This document shows positions 51,703 through 61,625 of a stretch of DNA of 64,000 bases, one piece after another (the first letter of the stretch is position 1; each line of letters begins with the position of its first letter). A program made the translations under genes and the position numbers. Origin of the DNA: Candidatus Ichthyocystis hellenicum (GTDB lineage: Bacteria > Pseudomonadota > Gammaproteobacteria > Burkholderiales > 2013Ark19i); contig NZ_LN906597.1 in assembly GCF_001460935.1 (NCBI RefSeq), positions 544,768 to 608,767 of the forward strand. Reading direction: 5' to 3'. The notes beneath the pieces were generated by a model, which had not been told where the DNA came from, ran no database searches, and saw only the letters and a list, made by a program, of their open reading frames with translations.

Positions 51703-52508
51703 GTAGTATCTCTTTCAGAGAGGGAATTATTTATTGATAGATAATTCCACGATGATGTTAAGTTTTGCTTCTTTAGGTCACGGTCACGTTGATCGCGTTT
51801 TTTCTGAATATCTAGTGAGTTCTTTAATATGGTTTGTATGTATGCTTTTTGTTGATTTTTGGTATGACTAATTGTTGATTTGTTTATATCTTGATAGAGA
51901 AGTATTTTTTCTAAGTTTCTAATGTGGTGATTTAGATTTTCTAGCTGAGTACTAAGAATTTGCAATCCTTGTGTTGGTCCATTAATGCGTTCTATTGCCG
52001 AGATACTGTCAGCTAATGACGATGATTTTTTATCCAATAATTTTATTATGGCAATGTCATCATCTATTGTTCTTTTGTAAATTCCTCCCAATTCATTTGA
52101 TAAATTTATTTCTTCTTCTATGTATTTTTTTTCATCTATTTTTAGTGCAGAAATTTCTCTAGATCTCCTAGCGATCATATCTTCATAACGCTTAAAATAG
52201 GTGCCAAAATTGCTTATTTCAATTAGAAATTTGTCTATTAACAGAGATTTATTTACTAAATTTTTAATTTGATTAGGGTCGATAGTTGATGCTTGAGCTT
52301 GGGCAAGTAGATATTGATTAATTGCTACTTTTTTCATTTTTTGTTGTTCTATAACAAGGGAAGAGATTTTTTCAATTTCTCTTAACAAGGCTTCATGATT
52401 TAGTATTTGTGTGTATTCTGTTGCCTCAACTCCTGGCATGGCATAGGCATTGAAAATATGAGAAGTAAAAATGGATAGCAATGTAATAATTATGTATCGT
52501 GATGGCAT
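51699..52508 (-). CDS. trbJ: TrbJ/VirB5-type periplasmic pilus component
   Basis: 269 residues. Signal peptide (cut near FNAYAMPG), then long amphipathic helices rich in K/E/Q. The position between TrbE and TrbL and the helix-rich, secreted character fit TrbJ/VirB5; primary sequence alone is weak evidence. Overlaps trbE by 19 bp and trbL by 4 bp. Confidence 0.72.
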   Translation of the reverse strand: MPSRYIIITLLSIFTSHIFNAYAMPGVEATEYTQILNHEALLREIEKISSLVIEQQKMKKVAINQYLLAQAQASTIDPNQIKNLVNKSLLIDKFLIEISNFGTYFKRYEDMIARRSREISALKIDEKKYIEEEINLSNELGGIYKRTIDDDIAIIKLLDKKSSSLADSISAIERINGPTQGLQILSTQLENLNHHIRNLEKILLYQDINKSTISHTKNQQKAYIQTILKNSLDIQKKRDQRDRDLKKQNLTSSWNYLSINNSLSERDTT

Positions 52509-55015
52509 AGATATAAATCCTTCCAGTTGTCTTTGTTTGTTTCTCGGCAGAGCTCTAGATGTTGGATCCGCTTTATCTCGGAAGACAAAATAGCCGCTAA
52601 ATCTTTATCAATAACTAGAGACGCGCGATAAGATGACTTTCCTTGAATTACAAGTAGATCTTTTTGTGGTTGAGAATCATTTATATAAGCCACCTCTTCT
52701 TCGTTAAGCCCAAATTCTTTCATATATATGGTTTTTAATGAATTAGACGATGCTTTGTGATTTGGAAAGAATACTCGGGAAGCTATGTTATCTCTTATGC
52801 TGGGAAAGATCCCCGACAAAAATAAATCTTCAATTGATTGTGTATCCATCCATACCGAACATAAATATTTTCTAAAAGTTTTGAGCCATGTTGATATCCG
52901 ATTCATTAGTAGGGGATGAGATAAAAAATTCCAGCACTCAGCAATATAAACAATTGATGGAGTTACATGATCTAGGGGTGTTTTTTGTGAAAGATGACGT
53001 TCTATGCGATAAAATATATACTCTATTATTGGGTACAGATTTGGTGAGCTATGTATTAGTGATTTCATTTCAAAGCCTATGATTGGATTTTTTCCCATAG
53101 ACAGATCAAAAATATCTACTCCTGTTCCAATCCATTTCCCGTAAAATTCTTTATTTATCCACTCTTGAAGTCTAATTTTTAAAGGATCAGAAGTAATATG
53201 TAAGTATAATGTCTTTATGTGCCAATTGATTTTATCTAGACAAGACATTGATTCTATAATTAGTTCTACTTCATGGGCATAGTTGTTTTTTAATGAATTG
53301 TCTGAATCTCCTATTAGATGAAAAATCCAATCTCTTATCCACGGCCATGATGTTCTGTCATGCAGTAATGAAAACGGATTGAGATTAATTTTTTCATTAT
53401 TAGAATCACTCAAATCGATATATATGCCGCCTTGGAGTAGAATCGGAACTTTGGATGAATTATCGTAGTCTAGAACAAATATTTTTGTTCCTTGGTACTT
53501 TCTAAACTGACTCATTTGGAAATTGGCGAATAACGATTTTCCAGAACCAGTTGGTCCAACTATAAAGCAATGTCCATTATTGCCAACGTAAGGTTGGAAT
53601 GGTATTTTTTGTTGATGCTCTCCAGATAGGAAGCTTATAGGATGCTTGTTGGTTATTTTTGATAAATATGGGGATGGTTGGCAATATTCGTCTTGATAAT
53701 ATGTAATTGGCAGATTATCTGCCACATTGGCGCTTGATAGAATGCTCCACCTGCAGCAACCGTGGCTCATTCCGGGATTTGTTGCCATCCATGAAGAAAG
53801 GCAATGGTCTGTTTCTTCGATAAAAATGAAATTGGTTTTGTTCAGCCAATCAAATAGTAGCTTTTTTTTCTTAGATAATGATTGAATGTCATTTTCATAT
53901 ATCATTATTGTGGTATTGCAATGTCCCATAGTGGTATTAGATGAATCTATTTGGTACTGGAGATCATCACATTGATCAAAAAGTTGTTTTTTGCTTCTGA
54001 TCGAAGATGATTCTCCAAGACTAGATTGCAATAAAGCTGCAGACAAGTATGTTTTCCAAGAATACATTTGATAGCTGTACCAACGCTTCATGTTGCGTAT
54101 GTGTTGTGACGATTGCTTAGTAGATAGGATACGAAAACAGAAAGATAGATTCATTTCTGTTGGTATTGATAGGATATTATTTATTCCTGTTTCGGGAGAT
54201 GTAAATTTTAGTCCTCCATTTTTTGTTGCTATTTTTACTGTAATTGCAGATGCGTATTTTGCTGAATTATTTTTTCCTGCGAATAAAAGGTGATTATCGT
54301 TGACTGATATCTTATTATCAGTAATAAAACTGTCTATCATCCAATTTTCTGTAGGTATTGCTACTGTTCTTTTGTGGTGACAAGGATTGGCTGATGAATA
54401 CAGAAATTCTCCTAATGAACCATTGTCATTAGTTAAGCGTTGAATCTGAAAATCATGAAGGCATGATATAAATTTGTCAATTAGACACTCAAAATGAGCT
54501 ATCTCATCATACATTTCTTGTTCTAGATAGGGGAAAAGGGAATTTTCCCCAAAATAGCAAAAGATGGATTTCGTTAAAGAAGTTGCTAGTGATAGCTCTT
54601 TTTTTTTGTAAAAAAATTGAAATAGATGTAAAAACTTATTTATGCCTATGTTAGGGTGCAAAATAATTGAGCAGTAGTGATCAATTTTGTAATGAGGGTT
54701 AAGAGCAAAGAAATTTTTTCTATTGTCGTCAATGAATGCGCTAATCTCATCAGGAAATTTGTGCTCAGGGTAATCATTGTCAAGGTGTTTATGAAAATTC
54801 CACCAGATCGATATATTGGTGTCACGGAAGGTGTCTATAGCTTTTTGGTGAGAAGTTGCAATAATGTTTCTCTTCTCCATAGTTAAGGTGTCTGAACATG
54901 CAGTTTTAATCTTGATGCATGCCATTAATCCACCATCTTTATTTACAACTATTTTGTTATTGGCCAAAAATAGCCACGGAAGAAGTTCTGCCGATGATCC
55001 AGTTGACTCTAGCAT
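52490..55015 (-). CDS. trbE: TrbE/VirB4-type secretion ATPase
   Basis: 841 residues. Walker A VGPTGSGKSLF at about 491-501. The Walker B region reads VYIAECWNFL, where family members have LDEAW, so the aspartate is replaced by alanine while glutamate stays. RISTWLKTFRKY and DTQSIEDL match the downstream WLKTxRK and TQS motifs. The family powers pilus biogenesis and substrate transfer. Start overlaps trbD by 7 bp. Confidence 0.85.
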   Translation of the reverse strand: MLESTGSSAELLPWLFLANNKIVVNKDGGLMACIKIKTACSDTLTMEKRNIIATSHQKAIDTFRDTNISIWWNFHKHLDNDYPEHKFPDEISAFIDDNRKNFFALNPHYKIDHYCSIILHPNIGINKFLHLFQFFYKKKELSLATSLTKSIFCYFGENSLFPYLEQEMYDEIAHFECLIDKFISCLHDFQIQRLTNDNGSLGEFLYSSANPCHHKRTVAIPTENWMIDSFITDNKISVNDNHLLFAGKNNSAKYASAITVKIATKNGGLKFTSPETGINNILSIPTEMNLSFCFRILSTKQSSQHIRNMKRWYSYQMYSWKTYLSAALLQSSLGESSSIRSKKQLFDQCDDLQYQIDSSNTTMGHCNTTIMIYENDIQSLSKKKKLLFDWLNKTNFIFIEETDHCLSSWMATNPGMSHGCCRWSILSSANVADNLPITYYQDEYCQPSPYLSKITNKHPISFLSGEHQQKIPFQPYVGNNGHCFIVGPTGSGKSLFANFQMSQFRKYQGTKIFVLDYDNSSKVPILLQGGIYIDLSDSNNEKINLNPFSLLHDRTSWPWIRDWIFHLIGDSDNSLKNNYAHEVELIIESMSCLDKINWHIKTLYLHITSDPLKIRLQEWINKEFYGKWIGTGVDIFDLSMGKNPIIGFEMKSLIHSSPNLYPIIEYIFYRIERHLSQKTPLDHVTPSIVYIAECWNFLSHPLLMNRISTWLKTFRKYLCSVWMDTQSIEDLFLSGIFPSIRDNIASRVFFPNHKASSNSLKTIYMKEFGLNEEEVAYINDSQPQKDLLVIQGKSSYRASLVIDKDLAAILSSEIKRIQHLELCRETNKDNWKDLYLCHHDT

Positions 55016-55320
55016 AGAGTATTACGCCCAAATCCATACGGTCGTTTATTAATAATTAGATTCTTTTTTATCCACGGTATATATTGTTTGCGATGTTTCC
55101 TCGTTTTTAACATGATTTCGAAGAATTGGGGATCGTGCCGTGTTAAAAATACAGCTAGCATGTGAGATATGAATAAAAAAATAATTGCAGATGGAAATCT
55201 TAATCCTACAATTGGAGTTATCCAAACAGATACATTGGCTAAGAAGGATTTCTTGCTAGCTCCAAATATAGTTATGTCATCTACAATGAACTTATAAACT
55301 AAGTTAAGTCTCTCTAACAT
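55009..55320 (-). CDS. trbD: TrbD/VirB3-type small membrane protein
   Basis: 103 residues with two TM segments near residues 28-58 (VWITPIVGLRFPSAIIFLF). LTRHDPQFFEIML matches the TrbD DPxxxxVL pattern. Overlaps trbC and trbE at its ends. Assigned mainly by position. Confidence 0.72.
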   Translation of the reverse strand: MLERLNLVYKFIVDDITIFGASKKSFLANVSVWITPIVGLRFPSAIIFLFISHMLAVFLTRHDPQFFEIMLKTRKHRKQYIPWIKKNLIINKRPYGFGRNTLC

Positions 55321-55613
55321 ACAAAACGTTGCCCAGTCAAAACACTTACAATGTTATCCAAATTTACTATTGCAATAGCAGCAATACTTACTCTCAAGAT
55401 TCTGCTCTTAATTTGGTTTCCTCCTTCATCAAGAGCTATAGCGAGTAATAGTCCTCCAAGGCCAGCAGCGATAGCAATTCCGTAGAACGATGCATCAAAT
55501 ATATTTTTATACGCAGAACATATTTGATCAGACAATATTCCAGCTCGAACATTTACAGGTGTCGCTAGTAAAGTAATAACTACATATAAAGTAATAGAGG
55601 AACGATTTTTCAT
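55314..55613 (-). CDS. trbC: TrbC/VirB2-type pilin
   Basis: 99 residues. Signal peptide (ATPVNVRAG), then two hydrophobic helices (YGIAIAAGLGGLLLAIAL and VSIAAIAIVNLDNIVSVL). Size and layout are those of a VirB2/TrbC pilin, which would be processed and assembled as the conjugation pilus subunit. 139 bp lie between it and trbB, so it may have its own promoter. Confidence 0.72.
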   Translation of the reverse strand: MKNRSSITLYVVITLLATPVNVRAGILSDQICSAYKNIFDASFYGIAIAAGLGGLLLAIALDEGGNQIKSRILRVSIAAIAIVNLDNIVSVLTGQRFVC

Positions 55614-55752
55614 GATAATTTGCTTAATATGGATTGAGGGGCTATTGTCAAATTCTATACATCTAACTTAAATTAATGGCTAGAATCAATTCACGCAAAA
55701 GATAAAAATTTTTGGGCACGATTGAAAATTTTTCTATGAGTAGCGACGAACG

Positions 55753-56703
55753 TTAGGGTGCGGTAGATATATTTTGCAACACTAAATTGGTTGCTATGAA
55801 TCTATCATTTGTTCCTTCAACATGAATAATTTCATTAATAATGGGGAATGGAACCCCCCTTTTCATATGGACAATGTAATCAATGTTGCTGTAAATCATT
55901 TTTTTTACCATGCTTAATGACCAGTGATTCGTTTCTTCTGCTTGGTAAAGGAGAGTTTCAAGACGGTAGAGAGTATCCCGTGCTGAGTTTGCATGAACCG
56001 TTGTGATGTTTCCTCGGTGGCCAGTGTTGCATGACTCCAGAAAAGCATATATTTCTGATCCACGTATTTCACCCACAATTATGCGATTGGGGTAGCAGCG
56101 AAGAGAAAAAGGTATGAGCTGTTTTAGTGTTATTTTTTTATTTGTCATTAAAAATATGGCACTGGGCAAAATATCAATTATTTCAGCTGTGTCCTGTACA
56201 AATACGATCCGCTCATGAGGATGAAAAAAGTTAGTAAGCGATCGTAGTAACGAAGTTTTGCCACTTCCAGTTTCTCCAGAAATTACTATGTTGTTACGAT
56301 CGAGTATGATTTTTTTGAAAAAATGAAATTTAGTATCAGCATATAATTTTTTCTCCGATGTTTTTGGGTCGAGGCCAGAATAAGTGAAGTTATCCAATGA
56401 TGGACATTCTTTTCTATGCTTACGTATGACCATTATTTCTCGTTTCCATGAAATAGGAGGGTGAGCAATGGAAATTCGTAAATCATCAAAATCAAAGCAG
56501 TCTATGTGCTGAATAGGTTGTTGTCTTTGTGCAGATAGCAGAGATGATATGGCGTATATGGAACGAAGTGGCAGTGTATAGTCAAAATAGTGCCATTCAT
56601 TTTTTTTGCAAAACCAAATTGATTGGTCGTTGTTTACGGCTATGTCAGCTATGTCAGGGTCTTCCAAAAGAGATTTAAGTGGGCGAAGATACTCTATAAT
56701 CAT
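55753..56703 (-). CDS. trbB: TrbB/VirB11-type secretion ATPase
   Basis: 316 residues from ATG 56703 (GTG 56715 possible). Walker A GETGSGKT, Asp box VFVQDTAEI, Walker B NRIIVGEIRG and His box GHRGNITTVHANS are all intact. Hexameric cytoplasmic ATPase of type IV secretion. First gene of the trb run, 47 bp behind the LapD-like gene. Confidence 0.9.
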   Translation of the reverse strand: MIIEYLRPLKSLLEDPDIADIAVNNDQSIWFCKKNEWHYFDYTLPLRSIYAISSLLSAQRQQPIQHIDCFDFDDLRISIAHPPISWKREIMVIRKHRKECPSLDNFTYSGLDPKTSEKKLYADTKFHFFKKIILDRNNIVISGETGSGKTSLLRSLTNFFHPHERIVFVQDTAEIIDILPSAIFLMTNKKITLKQLIPFSLRCYPNRIIVGEIRGSEIYAFLESCNTGHRGNITTVHANSARDTLYRLETLLYQAEETNHWSLSMVKKMIYSNIDYIVHMKRGVPFPIINEIIHVEGTNDRFIATNLVLQNISTAP

Positions 56704-56749
56704 AAAAAATGACACGGATGGTATGTTATTTTCTATGATGTATCATTTA

Positions 56750-58744
56750 TTAATTTAGTAGAAGTTTTTTATTAAATTTCTTTTCTATTTTAGATACTAG
56801 GTTTCCTTGTACAATATTTATGCCACAAGATTTTACCATAGCTAATTTATCTTCATGATCTATATTGTCAGCAATGATTTTTATGTCAAGGGATCGTGCT
56901 ATTTTTATTATGCTAAGCATGAGGTCTTGAGCATTTTTGTGCACAGTTTGTTGAATTGTTGATCCAGAAATTTTTACGTAAGATATTGGGATATCAGAGA
57001 TAATGGAGAAAAATTCGGCACTTAGATGAGCGTTATCTAAGCCAATTTTATTCGGGATATTGTTTTTTTTAAGTTCATCGGTAAATTCAAGAATTTTGTT
57101 TTTGTTTTTTATGAAGAGAGATTCCGTAAAATCGAAGCATATTTCGCCACTATATTTACTTGTTGATTTAAGTAGCAAAATGATTTTGTTCATATTTTCC
57201 GGGCTTTCTAAAATAGCTGAAGACATGTTGACGTGGAATTTTTTTTCATGGTGTACGGTGTCCTGCCAAAACTCTTCTATTGATGCGATAGATTTTTCTA
57301 CTACAATGTAATCAATGTCGAACAGTTTGTTGTTGTTTTTTGCTATACGAAATAGCTCAGACGGGAATATAGTCTTGTCTTCCAGGGTAGCACGGCAAAA
57401 AATCTCGTAGGCAATAATTTTTTTTCTTTCTTGGGCAATTTCAACTATTGGTTGATTTTCAAGGTATATTAGCTTGTTTTTGATAATAAATGATAGTTCA
57501 TCTGTGTTTATTACATCATTGATTTCGTTTTGATCACATGGGTTGCGGTAGTAAATTATTTCTCCGAATGATAGGTTTTCAGTTGAAACTTTTTGGGAAA
57601 AGTTTTCAGTGCTTTGTTCTAAAAAAGTTGGAAATGGAATGTGCTGTTTCCAATGAGTAATAGCGATTGTTATCTGTGGGAGAATAGTGGTGTTTTGGGT
57701 GGTAAATTCACTTGTGAATGCTTTTTTCATGCTTTTACCAAGATTTTCAATTTGTGGGTCATATATGACCACAGCCAATTGTGCATTGTGTGGCCGTCCG
57801 TGGAGACATAGTTTTTTGTGACAACAACAATTTTTTATTATTCTGTGAATGGTGACTATGAGCTCATCAGTTTGTTTGACACTGGTAGCTTTGTTGAATT
57901 CTTTGAGATTTTTAATGTTTACTATGATTAGGTACCAGTTTTCTTTGTCGTCGCATTCACTTACGAGTCTTTCTATTTCCTCTTCCATTCCCACTTTATT
58001 GTATGCGCCGGTTAGATGGTCTATGTATATTTGTTTCTGAAAATATCTGGATAGCAAGACTTCGGCAGCTATAATGGTTTGCAATTTTTCTGATAGATTA
58101 TTTACTGATTGTATTATTTTCTTTAGTTCGGTGGTATTGATTTGGTCGTTTATTTTAACGAATTGAGGTGTTCCGATGGCATCGATGCGGGTATAAAGCT
58201 CGTTTAACGGACTCAAGAGTTTGTGGAGTAATACCCTCAAAAAAATAAAGCAAAATACGTATGCTACACACAGGCTGCTTACGCAGGAAATGAATAGATA
58301 CCATAGGTATCTGTAGGCAAATAGTGGATATGCCAGAACTTCTACGTTAAATCCTTTTATTGTGAGTTGATTGTGTTGAGCTTGTGATTTATCACTTTTG
58401 GGAGATTGTCTTAAGCTGTTTATAAACCATTGCGGAATTCCGGGAGTTTTGACATTGGTGTGTTGCGATATGATTATATTGCCGTCGTGGTCAAAAATAG
58501 TGATGTTACGGTAGAGTCCAGTTTCCAGTAGGGCTTTGGTAATGGTGGCTATTCTTTCCTTGTCATTGGATCGCAGGATTTCTCCCAGTGTGTTTTGTAA
58601 AATTAGCAAGCTTTCCTGAGAAGTTCTGCCAATTTCCTTTTGTGCACCCTCAGAAGCGGTGTATACAAGAGCGGAAAACAGGAAAATCATAATAACAAAA
58701 AACAGTATGGAGCAGCTTACCATTACCTGTTTCGTCAGAGTCAT
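56750..58744 (-). CDS. LapD-like c-di-GMP receptor with degenerate GGDEF and EAL domains
   Basis: 664 residues from ATG 58744 (AGGGG 7 nt upstream; ATG 58843 rejected). TM1, a LapD/MoxY-type periplasmic domain, TM2 near 150, HAMP-like segment, GGDEF domain whose signature has become RPHNAQ, and a C-terminal EAL domain with EIF in place of EAL, DNAH in place of DDFG and ADNID in place of AEGVE. It cannot be a normal cyclase or esterase; it could bind c-di-GMP. No LapG protease gene in the window. Confidence 0.78.
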   Translation of the reverse strand: MTLTKQVMVSCSILFFVIMIFLFSALVYTASEGAQKEIGRTSQESLLILQNTLGEILRSNDKERIATITKALLETGLYRNITIFDHDGNIIISQHTNVKTPGIPQWFINSLRQSPKSDKSQAQHNQLTIKGFNVEVLAYPLFAYRYLWYLFISCVSSLCVAYVFCFIFLRVLLHKLLSPLNELYTRIDAIGTPQFVKINDQINTTELKKIIQSVNNLSEKLQTIIAAEVLLSRYFQKQIYIDHLTGAYNKVGMEEEIERLVSECDDKENWYLIIVNIKNLKEFNKATSVKQTDELIVTIHRIIKNCCCHKKLCLHGRPHNAQLAVVIYDPQIENLGKSMKKAFTSEFTTQNTTILPQITIAITHWKQHIPFPTFLEQSTENFSQKVSTENLSFGEIIYYRNPCDQNEINDVINTDELSFIIKNKLIYLENQPIVEIAQERKKIIAYEIFCRATLEDKTIFPSELFRIAKNNNKLFDIDYIVVEKSIASIEEFWQDTVHHEKKFHVNMSSAILESPENMNKIILLLKSTSKYSGEICFDFTESLFIKNKNKILEFTDELKKNNIPNKIGLDNAHLSAEFFSIISDIPISYVKISGSTIQQTVHKNAQDLMLSIIKIARSLDIKIIADNIDHEDKLAMVKSCGINIVQGNLVSKIEKKFNKKLLLN

Positions 58745-58893
58745 GATAGTACCCCTGGCGTTTTTTCTTTTGTTTACAAAAGCAGTTCTATACAATAATC
58801 GTTGTCCTATGTTCTCATGGGGATACAGCAGGATGCCTGACAACCTTACTATTATTAGTGCTTAAGTTTATTCATGTTTTTGAGGAGACAACT

Positions 58894-60495
58894 ATGGTAT
58901 TGGCACGTAAATACCGTCCCCGCTCGTTTAATGATGTTGTTGGTCAAGAGCATGTTCTATTGGCATTGCGTAATAGTCTAAAGCAGAACCGAATTCATCA
59001 AGCGTATTTATTTACAGGCACCAGAGGTGTTGGCAAAACGACTTTAGCCAGAATTTTGGCAAAGTCGCTGAATTGTGATAGCGGAATTACGGACGAGCCT
59101 TGCGGTTGTTGTTCCTCTTGTGAGGCTATTGATGCAGGTTCATTTGTAGATCTTATGGAGCTGGATGCAGCTACGCATACTAAAGTTGATGATATGCGTA
59201 GGTTACTTGATAAGGTAGTTTATCCCCCTTTCTCTGGGCGTTTTAAGGTGTATGTTATTGATGAAGTACATATGCTGTCTAATTCAGCCTTTAATGCCAT
59301 GTTGAAAACATTGGAGGAACCACCACAGCATGCCAAATTTATCTTAGCTACTACTGATCCGCAGAAAATTCCTCTTGCAGTTTTGTCGCGTTGTTTAAAT
59401 TTTCCCTTGCGGTGTTTATCTAGGCAGCAGATACAATTACGTATGCAGATTATCCTTCATGCGGAGTCGATACCATATGATGATGGAGGTTTATCGGTTA
59501 TTTCTTCATCAGCGGCAGGTAGTTTGCGAGATGCTCTATCCATTTTGGATCAAGCAATTGCGTACGGTGGTGGTACTGTTTCTAAGGAATCAGTTCTTGC
59601 TATGCTGGGTGTGGCTGATTTCGGCAGAATTATTGAGCTGGTGGAGATGCTAGCTAGTTCGAATATCGAGGGCGCGCTGTCCTATGGCAGAGAAATTTTG
59701 ATTCAAGGAGCATTGTTGAGCAATATTTACTCCTGGTTAATGAAACTCTTTCATCAAATGGCTGTCCTTCATGTTGTTCCGTGTGACGAGACCATAGATA
59801 GTGTCTATCGGGATCGAATATTGGCTTTGGTGGGTCTATATGGACCAGAAGATGTGCAATTGTTCTACCAAATTGTTTCTTTAGCTTATCAGGGTCTGGA
59901 TTTGTCTGCAGATCCTGCTATTTTGCTGGATATGTTGTTGATTAGGCTGTATGCGTTTGCTCCTCAGCGTACTGAGAGTAACGGGTGTGATATTTTGTCT
60001 GTACCGATATTGGAGAATAGAGATTTCCCTAATAACGAGGATTTGTCACTTGTCGGGAGCAATATTTCTCGTCATGATTTTCCCGGAGATCCGGTTTCTC
60101 AATCTGATTGGGAGTCCCTTCGTTCTGCTATTAACTTTGAGGGGATGATTCGTCAGTTTGTGGACAACTGTACCTGGTGTTTCTCTAACGGGAATGATTG
60201 GTTTGTCAGGCCCAATGCTGTTTCCAAGGCTTTGTTTGTTTTTGTGCAAAAAAGGTTGGACCGTGATATCTCTGAGTTCTTCGGGAGACCTATTAAGGTT
60301 TTGTTGCAGGAGGAAAGTGATACTACCGATGGTACTTTTGATGGTTCTGTGGCGCATCAACTGAAAGAGAAGAGGGATAGGGGTTATCAGGAAGCTGTTG
60401 ATTTGGTGCGTCGTGACGAAAATGTTATGGAAATCATCAATTCTCTGGATGGCGAAGTTGATGTAGCTAGTATTAAGGTAGATGGACTGGTTTGA
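58894..60495 (+). CDS. dnaX: DNA polymerase III gamma/tau subunit
   Basis: 533 residues from ATG 58894 (GAGGAG upstream). Clamp-loader ATPase: VLARKYRPRSFNDVVGQEHV, Walker A GTRGVGKTTLA, zinc cysteines CGCCSSC, Walker B VIDEVHMLS, and arginine finger in LSRCLNF. The C-terminal part is shorter than E. coli tau (643). Divergent from the LapD-like gene with 149 bp between chosen starts. ybaB and recR follow, the usual dnaX-ybaB-recR order. Confidence 0.94.
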   Translation: MVLARKYRPRSFNDVVGQEHVLLALRNSLKQNRIHQAYLFTGTRGVGKTTLARILAKSLNCDSGITDEPCGCCSSCEAIDAGSFVDLMELDAATHTKVDDMRRLLDKVVYPPFSGRFKVYVIDEVHMLSNSAFNAMLKTLEEPPQHAKFILATTDPQKIPLAVLSRCLNFPLRCLSRQQIQLRMQIILHAESIPYDDGGLSVISSSAAGSLRDALSILDQAIAYGGGTVSKESVLAMLGVADFGRIIELVEMLASSNIEGALSYGREILIQGALLSNIYSWLMKLFHQMAVLHVVPCDETIDSVYRDRILALVGLYGPEDVQLFYQIVSLAYQGLDLSADPAILLDMLLIRLYAFAPQRTESNGCDILSVPILENRDFPNNEDLSLVGSNISRHDFPGDPVSQSDWESLRSAINFEGMIRQFVDNCTWCFSNGNDWFVRPNAVSKALFVFVQKRLDRDISEFFGRPIKVLLQEESDTTDGTFDGSVAHQLKEKRDRGYQEAVDLVRRDENVMEIINSLDGEVDVASIKVDGLV

Positions 60496-60599
60496 TCTTT
60501 TTATAGGATCAACCGGTGATTGCTATCTTGAGTCTTGTTTATTTCGTCTTAGCTTGTGTTGTATTAAAGGCATTTTAATTTTCCAAAGGGAGAAAGAAC

Positions 60600-60923
60600 A
60601 TGAAGGGACAGTTAGCTGTTCTTATGGAACAAGCCCAACAGATGCAAGAAAACTTAAAGAATATGCAGGATGAGTTGGGAAGTGTTGAGGTTAGTGGTGA
60701 GGCAGGTGAAGGGTTGGTCAAGGTTGTTATGACTTGTCGTTATACCATGAAGAGTATCCGCATTAAAAAGAGAGCATTGGTAGATGTTGATGTGTTAGAG
60801 TCTCTTATTTTGTCGGCCTATCATGATGCTTTTAAGAAAATTGAGAAGGCTGTGCAAGAAAAAATGGGGGCATTGACAGCTGGGGTTCAACTTCCGACAG
60901 ATGTTTTCAAGATGTCTTTGTAA
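60600..60923 (+). CDS. YbaB/EbfC nucleoid-associated protein
   Basis: 107 residues. QAQQMQENLKNMQDELGSVEVSGEAGEG matches the YbaB N-terminal helix and SG-AG-G loop; C-terminus MGALTAGVQLP is typical. Binds DNA as a dimer. GGGAGAAAG precedes the ATG. 35 bp before recR. Confidence 0.92.
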   Translation: MKGQLAVLMEQAQQMQENLKNMQDELGSVEVSGEAGEGLVKVVMTCRYTMKSIRIKKRALVDVDVLESLILSAYHDAFKKIEKAVQEKMGALTAGVQLPTDVFKMSL

Positions 60924-60958
60924 GAAGAGGACACAGCTTGTAAGCTGGAGCGTTCTTG

Positions 60959-61609
60959 ATGTCGAGTGTTGTTGGCGATTTGGTTGCTGCTTTTCGTGCT
61001 CTTCCAGGGGTCAGTGCGAGGTCTGCGAGGCGTTTTGCCTACTATTTGCTGCAGCAGGATAGGGGTGCTGCTCGTCGCATATCTTCCGCTTTATCTCAAG
61101 CTTTGGATCTTGTTGGTTTTTGTTCTTTATGTAATGCGCTTGCTGAGTCTGACATCTGTTCTGTTTGCCGTTCTCCAGAGCGGGATTGTACGAAGATATG
61201 TGTTGTATCCTCGACGTCTGATATGTGTTCCATTGAGCAGACTCGTGTTTACGACGGGCTCTATTTTGTTCTCTCCGGGTGTATTTCACCATTGGATGGA
61301 GTCTTTCCTCAGCAAGTTTGTTTCGATAAATTTTTGGATCGACTATCGTCCGGAGATCGTAGCGTGGTTGAGGTGATTTTAGCCACTAGTTTTACCCCAG
61401 AGGGTGAGGCTACGGCTTTTTTTGTTACACAGGCAGCCTTGGATGCCGGTGCTGTTGTTTCTCGGATCGCCAGGGGGCTCCCTGCGGGTAGCGAGATAGA
61501 GTACGCGGACCCGTTGGCTATCGGCCAATCTTTCTTGGACAGAGTAACCATTTACTCTCCTTCGTCATCAACGGATGAACTCAGCTCTTGTTCTAGCAAT
61601 CCTCTATGA
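60959..61609 (+). CDS. recR: Recombination protein RecR
   Basis: 216 residues from ATG 60959. LVAAFRALPGVSARSARRFAYYLL is the helix-hairpin-helix part. The zinc finger CSLC...CSVC lies near residues 54-69. The Toprim motif is VVSSTSDM, and ATSFTPEGEATA replaces the more usual ATNPTVEGEATA. Loads with RecF/RecO at gaps. Confidence 0.94.
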   Translation: MSSVVGDLVAAFRALPGVSARSARRFAYYLLQQDRGAARRISSALSQALDLVGFCSLCNALAESDICSVCRSPERDCTKICVVSSTSDMCSIEQTRVYDGLYFVLSGCISPLDGVFPQQVCFDKFLDRLSSGDRSVVEVILATSFTPEGEATAFFVTQAALDAGAVVSRIARGLPAGSEIEYADPLAIGQSFLDRVTIYSPSSSTDELSSCSSNPL

Positions 61610-61625
61610 AAATAGATTTTTCTTT

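Noticed and set aside
60244-60253. A-rich run in dnaX as a programmed -1 frameshift site for gamma
   Set aside because: The run is CAA AAA AGG in the reading frame, which is not the A AAA AAG phase needed for tandem slippage, and no strong hairpin was evident behind it.
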